Shown here: piece after piece, positions 54,817 through 63,924 of the stretch
Layout of the letters: the number at the start of each line of letters is the position of its first letter
Numbering within the stretch: the stretch's first letter is position 1
Assembly (NCBI RefSeq): GCF_011605345.1
Contig: NZ_JAAOXM010000008.1
Span: forward strand, 62,001 to 126,000
From: Burkholderia sp. D-99
GTDB taxonomy: Bacteria > Pseudomonadota > Gammaproteobacteria > Burkholderiales > Burkholderiaceae
Direction of reading: 5' to 3'
Length of the DNA stretch: 64,000 bases
Notes under the pieces: generated by a model
What the model was told of the DNA's origin: nothing
Databases searched by the model: none
Seen by the model: the letters and a program-made list of their open reading frames with translations, nothing else
Program-made: the position numbers and the translations under genes

Positions 54817-56190
54817 ATGGTGAGACTGGTCATGCTGTTGCTGGGCGTCGACTATCTGCGCAAGCGCGCGAAAGGAATTGTCTGGATCGGCATCGTATGG
54901 GTCATCGCGGGGCTCGTCGTGTTCGTCGATGCGCTCGATGGCGCAATGCACTTTCCGGTCACGCTCTTTGCATGGCTGTGCCTGCTCGAAGGGGGGGCGA
55001 CGCTGGCTGTTGCGTGGACCGGCGTGGGCGGGCAGCGCGCATTGCGCTACGTGAAGGGGATCGCGGTCGTGGCCGCGTCGATGCTGATCTTTGCCGGACA
55101 CCATCACGGCAACTTCATCCTGTCGATGATTTTCGGCGCGTTGTTCCTGGTCGACGGGGCACTGCAGTGTATATCCGCGTGGATCGTCCGGTATCGTCGC
55201 TGGAGAATCGCACTCGGTTGGGGGGCAGTCGAGATCCTGATCGCGGTGTTTTTCTTTCAACCGTACCCGACCCACTACGTGGGCACGTTGCCGTACTCCC
55301 TCGGCCTGTTCCTGATCTTCGGCGGCACGAACATGCTGGCGCTGGCGGCCCGCGTGCGGCGTCTCGAACGCAATCCGGCGTTCAGCGTGTCGCGCTGGTC
55401 AGCATTGTTTCCCGACGTCGCATCGGAGACACGCACGGGCCCGTTCGATCGAACCGAATGGGACGGCCCGCCGGCCGATCACGAGCGCGCGCTGACCGTG
55501 CATGTGTGGACGCCGACGGGTTCGTCGAAGGCGCCGGCACAGCATCATCCGGTGATCGACCGCTACATCGCCGCGGTCGACGTCAACGGCAACATTTCGA
55601 CCGGGCATGCGGCGCTCGAGTCGCCTGAGGGAATCTACATCAGCCTGTATCCCGCTGCCGAAATCGACCGTTCGCCGTCGGAGTTCGGCCGTATCCTGCG
55701 CGCAACGCGCGAAAACGACGTGCCCGGCACGTTTCAACCGGACTATGCAACGGAGTCGCGCGCGTGGTGTCCTTCTACGATACGCGTGCGGATCCGCAAT
55801 TACGATCCGGCGAAGTTGCACGCGTTCTGGGAGCGCTACCGGATCGATACGACGTACAACCTCACGCACCGCAACTGTTCGAGCACCGTTGCCTATGCGC
55901 TCGAGGCTGCGATCGACGGTGCGGTGGGCCGACTGCACGACGGCAGTACGGGTTGGGGCAGTTTTCTGCGTGTACTCGTCACGCCTGAACTGTGGGTTGC
56001 CGCTCAGATTCGCAAGCGTGCGTTGACGATGGCGTGGACGCCGGGCCTCACGCTCGACTATGCACGTGCGCTGAGCATGCTGGCCGATCCGCGTCCGTTC
56101 GCGTGGTGGAAGGCAGCAGGGATTGCCGCAAGCCGGCTGTCGCAACAGCGGCGTGCATGGCGCGCACAGGACGCGGGCAACGTGCAGTGA
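54817..56190 (+). CDS. HdeD-type membrane domain fused to a papain-like domain
   Basis: The 457-residue protein has six hydrophobic helices in the first 200 residues, with the pattern of HdeD/DUF308 (GIVWIGIVWVIAGLVVFVDAL, LFLVDGALQCISAW). A soluble part follows with H264 in STGHAALES and C354 in HRNCSSTVAYAL. His before Cys is the order of circularly permuted NlpC/P60 or LRAT-like enzymes. It would be an inner-membrane enzyme with the active site in the cytoplasm or periplasm. The start is ATG 54817 behind GAGGGAG. Confidence 0.7.
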   Translation: MVRLVMLLLGVDYLRKRAKGIVWIGIVWVIAGLVVFVDALDGAMHFPVTLFAWLCLLEGGATLAVAWTGVGGQRALRYVKGIAVVAASMLIFAGHHHGNFILSMIFGALFLVDGALQCISAWIVRYRRWRIALGWGAVEILIAVFFFQPYPTHYVGTLPYSLGLFLIFGGTNMLALAARVRRLERNPAFSVSRWSALFPDVASETRTGPFDRTEWDGPPADHERALTVHVWTPTGSSKAPAQHHPVIDRYIAAVDVNGNISTGHAALESPEGIYISLYPAAEIDRSPSEFGRILRATRENDVPGTFQPDYATESRAWCPSTIRVRIRNYDPAKLHAFWERYRIDTTYNLTHRNCSSTVAYALEAAIDGAVGRLHDGSTGWGSFLRVLVTPELWVAAQIRKRALTMAWTPGLTLDYARALSMLADPRPFAWWKAAGIAASRLSQQRRAWRAQDAGNVQ

Positions 56191-56306
56191 TGCGGCATAC
56201 GGATTGCGCCCCTGCCACGCTAGGGAAAAACACGACGCATTCCGCCGAATGCGCGCTACTCGCGATGTTTGAAAGGCGTGTTGCCGTGACGGCGGTGCGA
56301 CGCGAT

Positions 56307-57650
56307 TTATCGGCTGTCGTTGTCGCCAGCCGGTGCGTGACCCGACAGCCGAAGTTGACGCGGCGTAACGCCGTAGTACCGCTTGATCTGCGTCGTCAGA
56401 TAGCTCTGGCTGCCGAACCCGCAATCGAGCGCAATCGACAGGATGCTCGCCGACGTATGGCACAGCAGCCAGCGTGCACGTTCCAGGCGGCGTTCAATCA
56501 CGTACTGCATCGGTGTACGTGAGAATCGCTCTTTGAACGCCGCGATTGTCGCGTGCTCGCTCAGGCCGGTGTATCGGGCGATGTCGGCAAGGCCGATCGC
56601 TTTGCCCAGCGATGCGTCGATCCAGCGATTGATGGACGTTTCATAGAGAATGTCCGGACGCTCGCGGATGTTTTGACTGACGTCCTGAGCGTTAGGGTTT
56701 CGACGGTACGTTGCGCTCGGTGGCTCTCCGAATCGCCGGTGGTACAGGCGAACGAAGCGCAACGACGGCGCAAAGCCATATGCACGCAGCACGCCGACAA
56801 AACCGGTGCCGATATCGACGGCCAGCGCGCGATGAACGGCGCGAAGACGTGCGTCGACGATGAGGTCCCTCGAGTGTTTTCCGGTCAGGCGCCGGATGCC
56901 GTTTTCCAGCGTGTTCGTTGCACATCCCAGCGCATAGGCGACCGTGCTGAGCGTTGCCCAGCGCGTCGGGTCGGCTTCGATCATCTCGACCGCGGTACGT
57001 GCGAGGTGCTCGGGCGCGTGACGATCGCTCAGGACGATGTCGCTGTAGTTGCTCTTGTGGCCGGTCACGACGAGCTTGAGCATATGCTCGTACAACGAGC
57101 GTATCGCGATATCAGGGGATGGCGACATCAGCATCATTCGACGCAGGCAATCCGCGGACGCGTTCCATTGCGTGGCGAGATCTTTGGCCAGCGGCGACAG
57201 GTCGAACTGGATGAGGTCGTCGAGCGGATGGCCGAGCCAGCGTCCGACAAACTCGTTGACCTCGGTGACATCGAGGATCACGGCAATGTGGTGCAGGCCC
57301 TCGGGTCGTGACAGGCACGTTGCGTCACTCGCGGACGAAACAGGCATCACATCGCCGATTGCGCATTGCGCGACCGAATTCCCGCTCGAGTAAGTCGATC
57401 CGCCATTGATGCACGACGAGAAGAGATAGTTGGGGCGGGGGCCGTGCGACTGAAAATGAAACGGTATTTCGAAATTGCCATCGTAAACCGCGATTCCGTT
57501 CCATTGCTGGCCACTGACGGTGACGTCCCGATTGCTGGCATGACAGGCACGAAAGCGGTTCTCCGTATAGGTCGCCACGAGAAAGTCGGAAACCTCATCC
57601 GGATCATTACTGTGAAAGCGATGCGTTTGGATGGGCGATTCACTCATCAT
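56307..57650 (-). CDS. AraC-like regulator with two DNA-binding domains
   Basis: The 447-residue protein has an N-terminal sensor (about 1-210), then a first AraC-like module (TLSTVAYALGCATNTLENGI and RAYGFAPSLRFVRLYHRRFG). After a short linker comes a second, more canonical module (GLADIARYTGLSEHATIAAF and ILSIALDCGFGSQSYLTTQI, with YYGVTPRQLR). Normal family members have only one. The gene is isolated by AT-richer flanks; no target is adjacent. Two Met codons start it and the first is used. Confidence 0.8.
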   Translation of the reverse strand: MMSESPIQTHRFHSNDPDEVSDFLVATYTENRFRACHASNRDVTVSGQQWNGIAVYDGNFEIPFHFQSHGPRPNYLFSSCINGGSTYSSGNSVAQCAIGDVMPVSSASDATCLSRPEGLHHIAVILDVTEVNEFVGRWLGHPLDDLIQFDLSPLAKDLATQWNASADCLRRMMLMSPSPDIAIRSLYEHMLKLVVTGHKSNYSDIVLSDRHAPEHLARTAVEMIEADPTRWATLSTVAYALGCATNTLENGIRRLTGKHSRDLIVDARLRAVHRALAVDIGTGFVGVLRAYGFAPSLRFVRLYHRRFGEPPSATYRRNPNAQDVSQNIRERPDILYETSINRWIDASLGKAIGLADIARYTGLSEHATIAAFKERFSRTPMQYVIERRLERARWLLCHTSASILSIALDCGFGSQSYLTTQIKRYYGVTPRQLRLSGHAPAGDNDSR

Positions 57651-58136
57651 AATGGCCAGTTCGAATATATCTGCTTGATTGAATATTATTGGGGGTCAAT
57701 CAATGCGGGAGCAATACGGTTTCCGGCCAGCATCGTAGGGAAAAGCCAGTCGCTCGATAAGCTGCCGTGCTGTATACGGGGTATACGACCGGTTACGCCG
57801 ACTATGTGCATGGAACCTGCACGTAGTGAAACAAGGTGGCCGTGCGGAAATAGAAAAATGAAGACCTGAGCACCTTACACCCGAGCGCTTATTTTTTAGA
57901 GAAATTCCATCGATATTCCGGAATAAATAATCTTACATAGTCAATACAATCGTGTGACCGATGCAGTTTATGTCGGATACGTTTCCCTCGGTAAATCCTG
58001 AATTATTCGATTGCGAATCGTGCGGCGTTACGCGGCGCAACTGGGTGAAACCAGTCCTTGCGTCCGCGTGACAGAGGGGCATGCCTGTCGATAAATACGG
58101 GCGCGCGTGCGTGACACCGGCTGAAGAATACAACCG
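57651..58136. other. 486-bp AT-richer intergenic region
   Basis: It separates the double-HTH regulator (minus) from the glycan operon (plus). It has a 12-bp palindrome TATTCCGGAATA (57914-57925) and a TACAAT hexamer (57945-57950), possible parts of a promoter. Short ORFs on either strand have no support. Confidence 0.5.
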
Positions 58137-59258
58137 ATGAAAATTCTCTATACCAACTTTCATGGCGGAAATGGTGGCGGGCACGACACCTATATTTATC
58201 ACCTTGCGGCTGGTCTGGGCCGTCGGTATCGCGTCGCGGTCGCATCGCCGGCCGGCAGTCGCCTGTCGCGCATGGTCGATACGCTACCGGGCGTGCGCGT
58301 CGTCGACATGCAGTTCAAGCCGTGTTGGCGCACATTTCTCCCCGAGTTGGTGCGGCTGCGGCGCCTGATCGAGCAATCTGCGTTCGACGTCATCCATGTC
58401 AACGGCTCGGCCGACCACCGGCAGGTCATGCTCGCACTCGTGGGCTGCCGCACGCGGCCATCGGTTGTTTTTACGAAACACAACACCTATGCAGCCGGCA
58501 GCATCGGCAATTTTTTGCGGGCGAGATTCGCGACGGACACGACGATCGCCGTCAGTGACTACGTCCGGCTGATGCTGGAGCGGCAGTCGCCCTACGGGGA
58601 TATCACGGTAATCAAGCATGGCGTGCAGCTGCCGCCGGATACAGGCGGGCAGGCCGAGATCCGGCGTCGGCGAATCGGGTATTTCGGCGAAGCCGGTGCG
58701 GATGCCATCGTGCTCGGCAGCGTCGCCGGCACCGGGCCGCACAAGGGGTGGAGCGATCTGGTCAGCGCGCTTGCGCAATTGCCTGAGGCGTTGCGGGCGA
58801 AGTTTCGCGTGCTGCTTGCAGGCGACTGGCCGTCGCAGGAGCAGCGCGAATTCGTCGAGCATTGCGGCGCGGCCGCGAACGTGGCGTTCGTCGGTCCGAC
58901 GGATCGGACGCATGACATTCTCGCGACCTGCGACGCGTCGTTCGTGCTGTCGTATCACGAAAGCCTGTCGTTTGCGTGCCGCGAAGCGATGTCGATGGGT
59001 CGTGCCGTGATCGTGACCGATGTCGGCGGCCTGCCGGAGAACGTCGACGACCGGATCGACGGCTGGATCGTTCCGCCGCGCTCGCCCGAAGCGATCGCCG
59101 CCGTCCTGCGCGAGATTGCCGAACATCCCGAACGTGTTCCCGAGATGGGGCGCGCCGCGCGCGCAAGGAGCGAACGCGAGTTCAGTTTCGCGCGGTTCAT
59201 CGACGAAACGAGTTCGGTTTACCGCGCGTCGATCCGCGGGACGGCGGTGTCTGCATGA
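58137..59258 (+). CDS. GT4-family glycosyltransferase
   Basis: The 373-residue GT-B enzyme begins with ILYTNFHGGNGGGHDTYI, the nucleotide-sugar enzyme loop of GT4. It has the C-terminal donor site with the E-x7-E motif (SYHESLSFACREAMSMG) followed by GRAVIVTDVGGLPEN. It transfers a sugar in the cytoplasm to a lipid or glycan acceptor. It opens a tightly packed operon, as the next gene overlaps it by 4 bp. No clear Shine-Dalgarno precedes the start. Confidence 0.9.
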   Translation: MKILYTNFHGGNGGGHDTYIYHLAAGLGRRYRVAVASPAGSRLSRMVDTLPGVRVVDMQFKPCWRTFLPELVRLRRLIEQSAFDVIHVNGSADHRQVMLALVGCRTRPSVVFTKHNTYAAGSIGNFLRARFATDTTIAVSDYVRLMLERQSPYGDITVIKHGVQLPPDTGGQAEIRRRRIGYFGEAGADAIVLGSVAGTGPHKGWSDLVSALAQLPEALRAKFRVLLAGDWPSQEQREFVEHCGAAANVAFVGPTDRTHDILATCDASFVLSYHESLSFACREAMSMGRAVIVTDVGGLPENVDDRIDGWIVPPRSPEAIAAVLREIAEHPERVPEMGRAARARSEREFSFARFIDETSSVYRASIRGTAVSA

Positions 59259-60016
59259 CCGATGCTCCGAAGCAACCGCCGGTCACGCCGCCGGAGCGGC
59301 CGCAGGCAGAACGCGCCGTGTGCGGCCCGATCCTGATGTATCACCAGATTCGCCCGTTGCCGCCGCATTCAGACGTATTGCGCGGCCTGAGCGTCGATCC
59401 GCGCGCGTTTCGGCGCCAGATGCGTGCGCTGAAGGCGCTGGGCTATCGCGGCATGTCGGTCACCGACCTGCAGTGGCGGCTACCGCAGGCGCGGCGTGAG
59501 AAGTTGTTTGCCATCACGTTCGACGACGGTTTTCGCAACGTGTTCGAGCATGCGCTGCCCGTGCTCGATGAGCTCGGCTTTACTGCGACCTGCTACTTCG
59601 TGTCGGGCAGGCTGGGTGGCAGCAATGATTGGGATCGCCGGCTCGCGACGGCCGAGAGCGCGTTGATGGATCTCGGTGCGCTGCGCGAATGGCGCGCGCA
59701 CGGGCACGAGGTCGGCGCGCATACCGTCGATCATGTTGCGCTGTCCGACGTGCCTTCACCGGCTGCGTGGCGGCAGATCGCGCATTCGAAGGCGCAACTC
59801 GAGGATGCGGCCGGATGCCCGATCATATCGTTTTGCTATCCGTATGGCGCGCTAGACGCGAACGTACGGCGGCTTGTCATCGAAGCCGGCTTCCGGAACG
59901 CGACCACAACCGTGCGCGGACGTGCTGACGCGCGTACCGATCCGTTTCTGCTACCGCGTATTGCCGTGCCGGGCGGGCGCGGCGTCGCGCGCTTTCTCGG
60001 GAGGTTCTTCCGGTGA
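59255..60016 (+). CDS. Polysaccharide deacetylase
   Basis: The 253-residue CE4-type protein has the NodB motifs: TFDDGFRN (catalytic and metal Asp) and HTVDHVALSDV (H-x3-H), then CYPYGALD. It removes N-acetyl groups from a sugar, probably on the product of the preceding glycosyltransferase. No signal peptide is seen, so it may act in the cytoplasm. It overlaps both neighbours by 1-4 bp. Confidence 0.88.
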   Translation: MTDAPKQPPVTPPERPQAERAVCGPILMYHQIRPLPPHSDVLRGLSVDPRAFRRQMRALKALGYRGMSVTDLQWRLPQARREKLFAITFDDGFRNVFEHALPVLDELGFTATCYFVSGRLGGSNDWDRRLATAESALMDLGALREWRAHGHEVGAHTVDHVALSDVPSPAAWRQIAHSKAQLEDAAGCPIISFCYPYGALDANVRRLVIEAGFRNATTTVRGRADARTDPFLLPRIAVPGGRGVARFLGRFFR

Positions 60017-61836
60017 TGCGCGACAGATCCGCTGCAAACGCAGGACGGCTTTGCCGTGCCGGCCCGCTGCATGCAGGGCGCGGCACACCGTCCGGATTCG
60101 ACGCGGATTGGGTCGCGCGGCCGATGGTGCGCGTGCTGCTGTTCGTCGCGCTGGGAATCGCGTATCTGGCGCCGGGCATCATTGGCCACGACCCGTGGAA
60201 ACAGGACGAGACCTACACGTTCGGGATCATTCGGCACATGCTCGATTCCGGCGACTGGATTGTGCCGACCAACACCGGCACGCCGTTTCTCGAGAAGCCG
60301 CCGCTGTACGACTGGGTCGCGGTCGCGTTCGCGCGCCTGTTCGGCGCAATCTTGCCGTTGCATGACGCCGCGCGGCTTGCGAGCGCATTTTTCGCGGCGC
60401 TGGCGTTCGGTTTCACCGCGCGTGCGGCGCGCGTGGCAACCGGCTCGACGCGCTGGTTCGAGCCGCGCGTGCTTGGTCCCGTCGCGCTGTGCGCCGGGAC
60501 GCTCGTGGTGCTCAAACACACGCACGACATGATGACAGACGTCGCGCTGATGGCCGGTGCGGCGATCGGTTTCTGCGGTCTGCTTGAACTTGTCGGCGGG
60601 TTCGTGCACGGCGGCCATGCCGATTACCGGGCGGCCGCGCGGCTGGGAGCCGGCATCGGGATTGCGTTCATGTCGAAGGGCCTGTTCGTGCCGATCGTGT
60701 TCGGCGCGACCCTCGGTGTCGCGCTCGTGCTTTATCCGGCGTGTCGCACGCGTGCCTGCGCGCGTGCGCTCGCGATGGCTGCGCTCGTCTGCGCACCGTT
60801 CGTGTTGATCTGGCCGACGGCGCTCTACCTGCGTTCGGAAACGCTGTTCGCCGTCTGGTTTTGGGACAACAACGTCGGCCGTTTCTTCGGCTTCTCGGTG
60901 CCAATGCTCGGCGCCGAGAACGACAAGCTGCTGTTCATCTGGCGCGCGTTGCTGACGGTCGGGTTTCCGGTTGGTCCGCTCGCGGTCGTGGCGATCGCCG
61001 GCGGTGTGTTGCGCGGCTGGCGCAATCCGTCGATCGCGCTGCCGGTCGCATTCGCCGCGATCGGGCTGATCGTGCTCCACTTCGCCGCGACGTCGCGGCA
61101 ACTCTACATCCTGCCGTTCATCGGGCCGCTGTCGCTCATCGCCGCGCGCAGCGTCGAGCGCATGCCGGCTCGCCTGCATGCCGCGTGGGATTACGCGAGT
61201 CGCAGCCTGTTCGGTGCATGTGCGGTGCTGGTGTGGTGCGTCTGGTTCGCAATGACGCGCGACACGCTGCCGCGCGACATCGTTGGGTGGTTGGGGGGCT
61301 GGCTGCCGCTTGACTGGACGATTCCTTTGCAACCCGCGGCGATCTGCGGGGCGTTCGCGCTGAGCGTCGGCTGGCTCGCTGCGTTGCCGTTGCTGCGCGG
61401 CGCGGGCCCGTGGCGCGGCACGTTGTCGTGGGCCAGCGGCGTGGTGCTCACCTGGGGCCTTGTCTGCACGCTGTTGCTGCCCTGGCTCGACGTAGCGAAA
61501 AGTTATCGGTCGGTGTTCGACGACCTGAAGGTCCAGCTTGCGCGCGAGTGGCACGCGGGCGATTGCATCGCGAGCCCGGGGCTCGGCGAGTCCGAGGTGC
61601 CGATGCTCGATTACTTCGCCGGACTCCGCTACATACCGGTGGACGAGCCGCGTGCGCGCGCGTGCCGCTGGCTGATCGTACAAGGCGTGCGCGGTGCGGT
61701 GCCGGATCCTGGGGCGTCATGGGCGCCGTTCTGGCAAGGCGCGCGTCCTGGCGATACGCACGAGGCGCTCGTCGTTTATCGCTCGGTGAACGGTGAGTGG
61801 CCGCGTGCAGGATCGAATGTGCCGGAGCGCAGATGA
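60013..61836 (+). CDS. GT39/ArnT-like membrane glycosyltransferase
   Basis: The 607-residue polytopic protein has about 12 helices and the GT39/GT83 first-loop acid signature (HDPWKQDETYTFGIIRHM) and EKPPLYDW. These enzymes use polyprenyl-phosphate sugars at the periplasmic face, as ArnT does for lipid A. With GT4 and a deacetylase the set parallels the logic of the arn/ArnD pathway: attach, deacetylate, transfer to an acceptor. The start may be the GTG at 60013 or the ATG at 60016. Confidence 0.9.
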   Translation: MMRDRSAANAGRLCRAGPLHAGRGTPSGFDADWVARPMVRVLLFVALGIAYLAPGIIGHDPWKQDETYTFGIIRHMLDSGDWIVPTNTGTPFLEKPPLYDWVAVAFARLFGAILPLHDAARLASAFFAALAFGFTARAARVATGSTRWFEPRVLGPVALCAGTLVVLKHTHDMMTDVALMAGAAIGFCGLLELVGGFVHGGHADYRAAARLGAGIGIAFMSKGLFVPIVFGATLGVALVLYPACRTRACARALAMAALVCAPFVLIWPTALYLRSETLFAVWFWDNNVGRFFGFSVPMLGAENDKLLFIWRALLTVGFPVGPLAVVAIAGGVLRGWRNPSIALPVAFAAIGLIVLHFAATSRQLYILPFIGPLSLIAARSVERMPARLHAAWDYASRSLFGACAVLVWCVWFAMTRDTLPRDIVGWLGGWLPLDWTIPLQPAAICGAFALSVGWLAALPLLRGAGPWRGTLSWASGVVLTWGLVCTLLLPWLDVAKSYRSVFDDLKVQLAREWHAGDCIASPGLGESEVPMLDYFAGLRYIPVDEPRARACRWLIVQGVRGAVPDPGASWAPFWQGARPGDTHEALVVYRSVNGEWPRAGSNVPERR

Positions 61837-61943
61837 CGACGCGTAGCGGACGCCGCGGTTGTTGGCTCGCCGTACTGGTGATCGGCGCGTTGATGTTGCT
61901 CGTCGCGGAACTGATTGGAATCGTTGCTTCGCTCGTCGGTTAG
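61833..61943 (+). CDS. 36-residue single-helix membrane peptide
   Basis: An ATG overlapping the GT39 stop (ATGA) opens a 37-codon frame. The product has a basic N-terminus (MTTRSGRRG) and one hydrophobic helix (WLAVLVIGALMLLVAELIGI). The coupling and composition suggest a real small protein, perhaps a regulator or subunit of the upstream transferase. It is too short for most gene finders. Confidence 0.6.
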   Translation: MTTRSGRRGCWLAVLVIGALMLLVAELIGIVASLVG

Positions 61944-62001
61944 GCGTGCGTGTCGAGGCGTGATGCGAAGGGCGGGGGTGAGTACATTTCAGGAGAAAAC
62001 A

Positions 62002-63900
62002 ATGGGAAAGCGCTGGTGCATGACGTGGAGGCGGATCGGATGGCTGCTTGTGGGGTTCGCGCTGTCCGGATTGATGAGCGCTTGCGGATCGGGAGACGAA
62101 TCGATAACGGCGACGGCCGAGCGCACGGTGCTCGTTTATCTTGTCGGCGCGAATTTGACATCGAGCCTTCAAGACGATCTTGACGCGATGGCCAATGCCA
62201 CGGCCGGTACGAACGTGAATATCCTGGTTACAACCGGCGGTGGAGACCGGATGCAGAAGGACGTCGACTGGACTCGAACTCAACGTTGGCAGCTCTCGCA
62301 GGGGCGGCGAACCTGGCTGGCCGACCTCGGACAGCAGGACATGGCGGCATCGGCCACGTTGAGCGATTTTCTCGAATGGGGTATCCGGCAGTATCCGGCG
62401 AAGCGGGTCGCAGTCATTCTGGGCGATCACGGGGGAGGGCCGAATGGCGGCTTTGGCTATCGAACGACGACGAAGGCCGAGGACGATGCGCAGGAGCGCC
62501 CGCATTTGTCGTTGCGGGACATGACCCAGGCGTTTCAGCGCGCGACCGCGACCACGGGAAAGCGCTTCGATCTGGTCGGGTTCGACGCATGCCTGATGGC
62601 CAGTGTCGAGGTTGCCGCCGCATTTCGCCCGTATGCGGACTATCTGGTCGCATCCGAGGATCTTGAATTCGGCGGGTGGGATTACGCCAGCGTATTTGGC
62701 GGTCTCGTCGCGCAGCCGGATATGAATGCCCGAGACCTGGGAACGCTGATCGTCAACAGCTATGCCGACTTGCGCGCGGAAGGCAATCCGGATCTCACGA
62801 TTTCGCTTGTCGACCTGGGGGCGCTGGACAGTGTCATCGGCGTGGCTGACGCACTGGGCCGCGGTCTCTATGCGAACGGAACCAGCGTGGAGGACATCGC
62901 ACGTGCGCGCGTCAATGCGCGGTCGTTCGATACCGACTGGACGACAGTCAACGATATGGTCGATCTGGTGCAGTTTTCAAGGGCGCTCGAGCTTGCGGCG
63001 CTGCCGAAGCCGACGGTCGCGAGCAGTGAGGTCGAAAAAGCATTGAGCCAGGCCGTCGTCGCCAAGCGGGCGGGAAGCAACCGGTCGCTGGCGAAAGGAT
63101 TGACGATTTTCATGCCGGCAGGCGCTGCGTACAACGCCACCGTCATGCAGACGTACGACAGCCTGGATTTCAGTACGTCTTACCAGAGTTTTGTTGGCGA
63201 GTACGGCGCGGCATTGCGGGCCGCGCTCGATGTACTCGTTCAGATCTCGCCGCCAGCCGCGACCGGCGATGATGTTCAGGCTTTCGCGTATTCCCCGAAG
63301 CTCTGGCAGGAAGAGGTGCCGATGGCTGCGCTTGGAGACAACCTCGGGCAAATCGTGGCATTTCGTCCTATCGGACCGGCGTCACCTGCCGGGGATACGA
63401 ATCTGGGCGGCGATTTCCGCAAGCTCTCGACCAAATTGTCGGAGCCATGGTATGCGCTCAATGGTTGCATCGTGTCGGTGATTCCGGGCGTAACTGGCGA
63501 TACCGAAACATCGTTCGTGATTCCGGTATCGTACCGCGACGAGGGCTCCACCGCGGATGTCACAGGCTTCCTGCTGGCGTCGGGAGGGCCGGGTGGTGAC
63601 ATGACTCTGGAGGGCTTCGTGTCGTCACTTGGCACGGCAGTCGGTCATGTGACGTCGATCGACCCGAAGTGGACATTGACGCCGCAGCTTTGGTCCGCTG
63701 CCCAGTCGATGTGGTACCCACCCCCCCCGGAGACTGTCGTGTGCAAGGCGGTCGCGGCGCAGGACGGAAGCTGGAAAATCGGAAGGATCGAGAAGCCCAA
63801 GTCGTATCGATTCCGGTTCGCCGTGGCAGACCTGGCGAATCGCTTGCGTCTGTCTCCCGAGATGGAACCTGTTCCCCCCGGAGAGGAGCAGGTTCCTTGA
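62002..63900 (+). CDS. Clostripain-family (C11) lipoprotein protease
   Basis: The 632-residue protein has a lipoprotein signal (SGLMSAC, lipidated Cys28) and a C11 peptidase domain. The catalytic His143 is in LGDHGGG and Cys197 in GFDACLMA. A C-terminal beta-rich region of unknown role follows. It is probably surface or periplasmic. AGGAGA precedes the ATG by 6 bp. It lies 58 bp after the small membrane gene and may be part of that operon. A C8 run (63721-63728) lies near the 3' end. Confidence 0.88.
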   Translation: MGKRWCMTWRRIGWLLVGFALSGLMSACGSGDESITATAERTVLVYLVGANLTSSLQDDLDAMANATAGTNVNILVTTGGGDRMQKDVDWTRTQRWQLSQGRRTWLADLGQQDMAASATLSDFLEWGIRQYPAKRVAVILGDHGGGPNGGFGYRTTTKAEDDAQERPHLSLRDMTQAFQRATATTGKRFDLVGFDACLMASVEVAAAFRPYADYLVASEDLEFGGWDYASVFGGLVAQPDMNARDLGTLIVNSYADLRAEGNPDLTISLVDLGALDSVIGVADALGRGLYANGTSVEDIARARVNARSFDTDWTTVNDMVDLVQFSRALELAALPKPTVASSEVEKALSQAVVAKRAGSNRSLAKGLTIFMPAGAAYNATVMQTYDSLDFSTSYQSFVGEYGAALRAALDVLVQISPPAATGDDVQAFAYSPKLWQEEVPMAALGDNLGQIVAFRPIGPASPAGDTNLGGDFRKLSTKLSEPWYALNGCIVSVIPGVTGDTETSFVIPVSYRDEGSTADVTGFLLASGGPGGDMTLEGFVSSLGTAVGHVTSIDPKWTLTPQLWSAAQSMWYPPPPETVVCKAVAAQDGSWKIGRIEKPKSYRFRFAVADLANRLRLSPEMEPVPPGEEQVP

Positions 63901-63924
63901 ACCGCCCGGGGCGCGCTCCAGCTC

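Noticed and set aside
57933..58202. Small minus-strand ORF overlapping the GT4 start
   Set aside because: It has no ribosome-binding site, and most of it is antisense to the glycosyltransferase and its leader.
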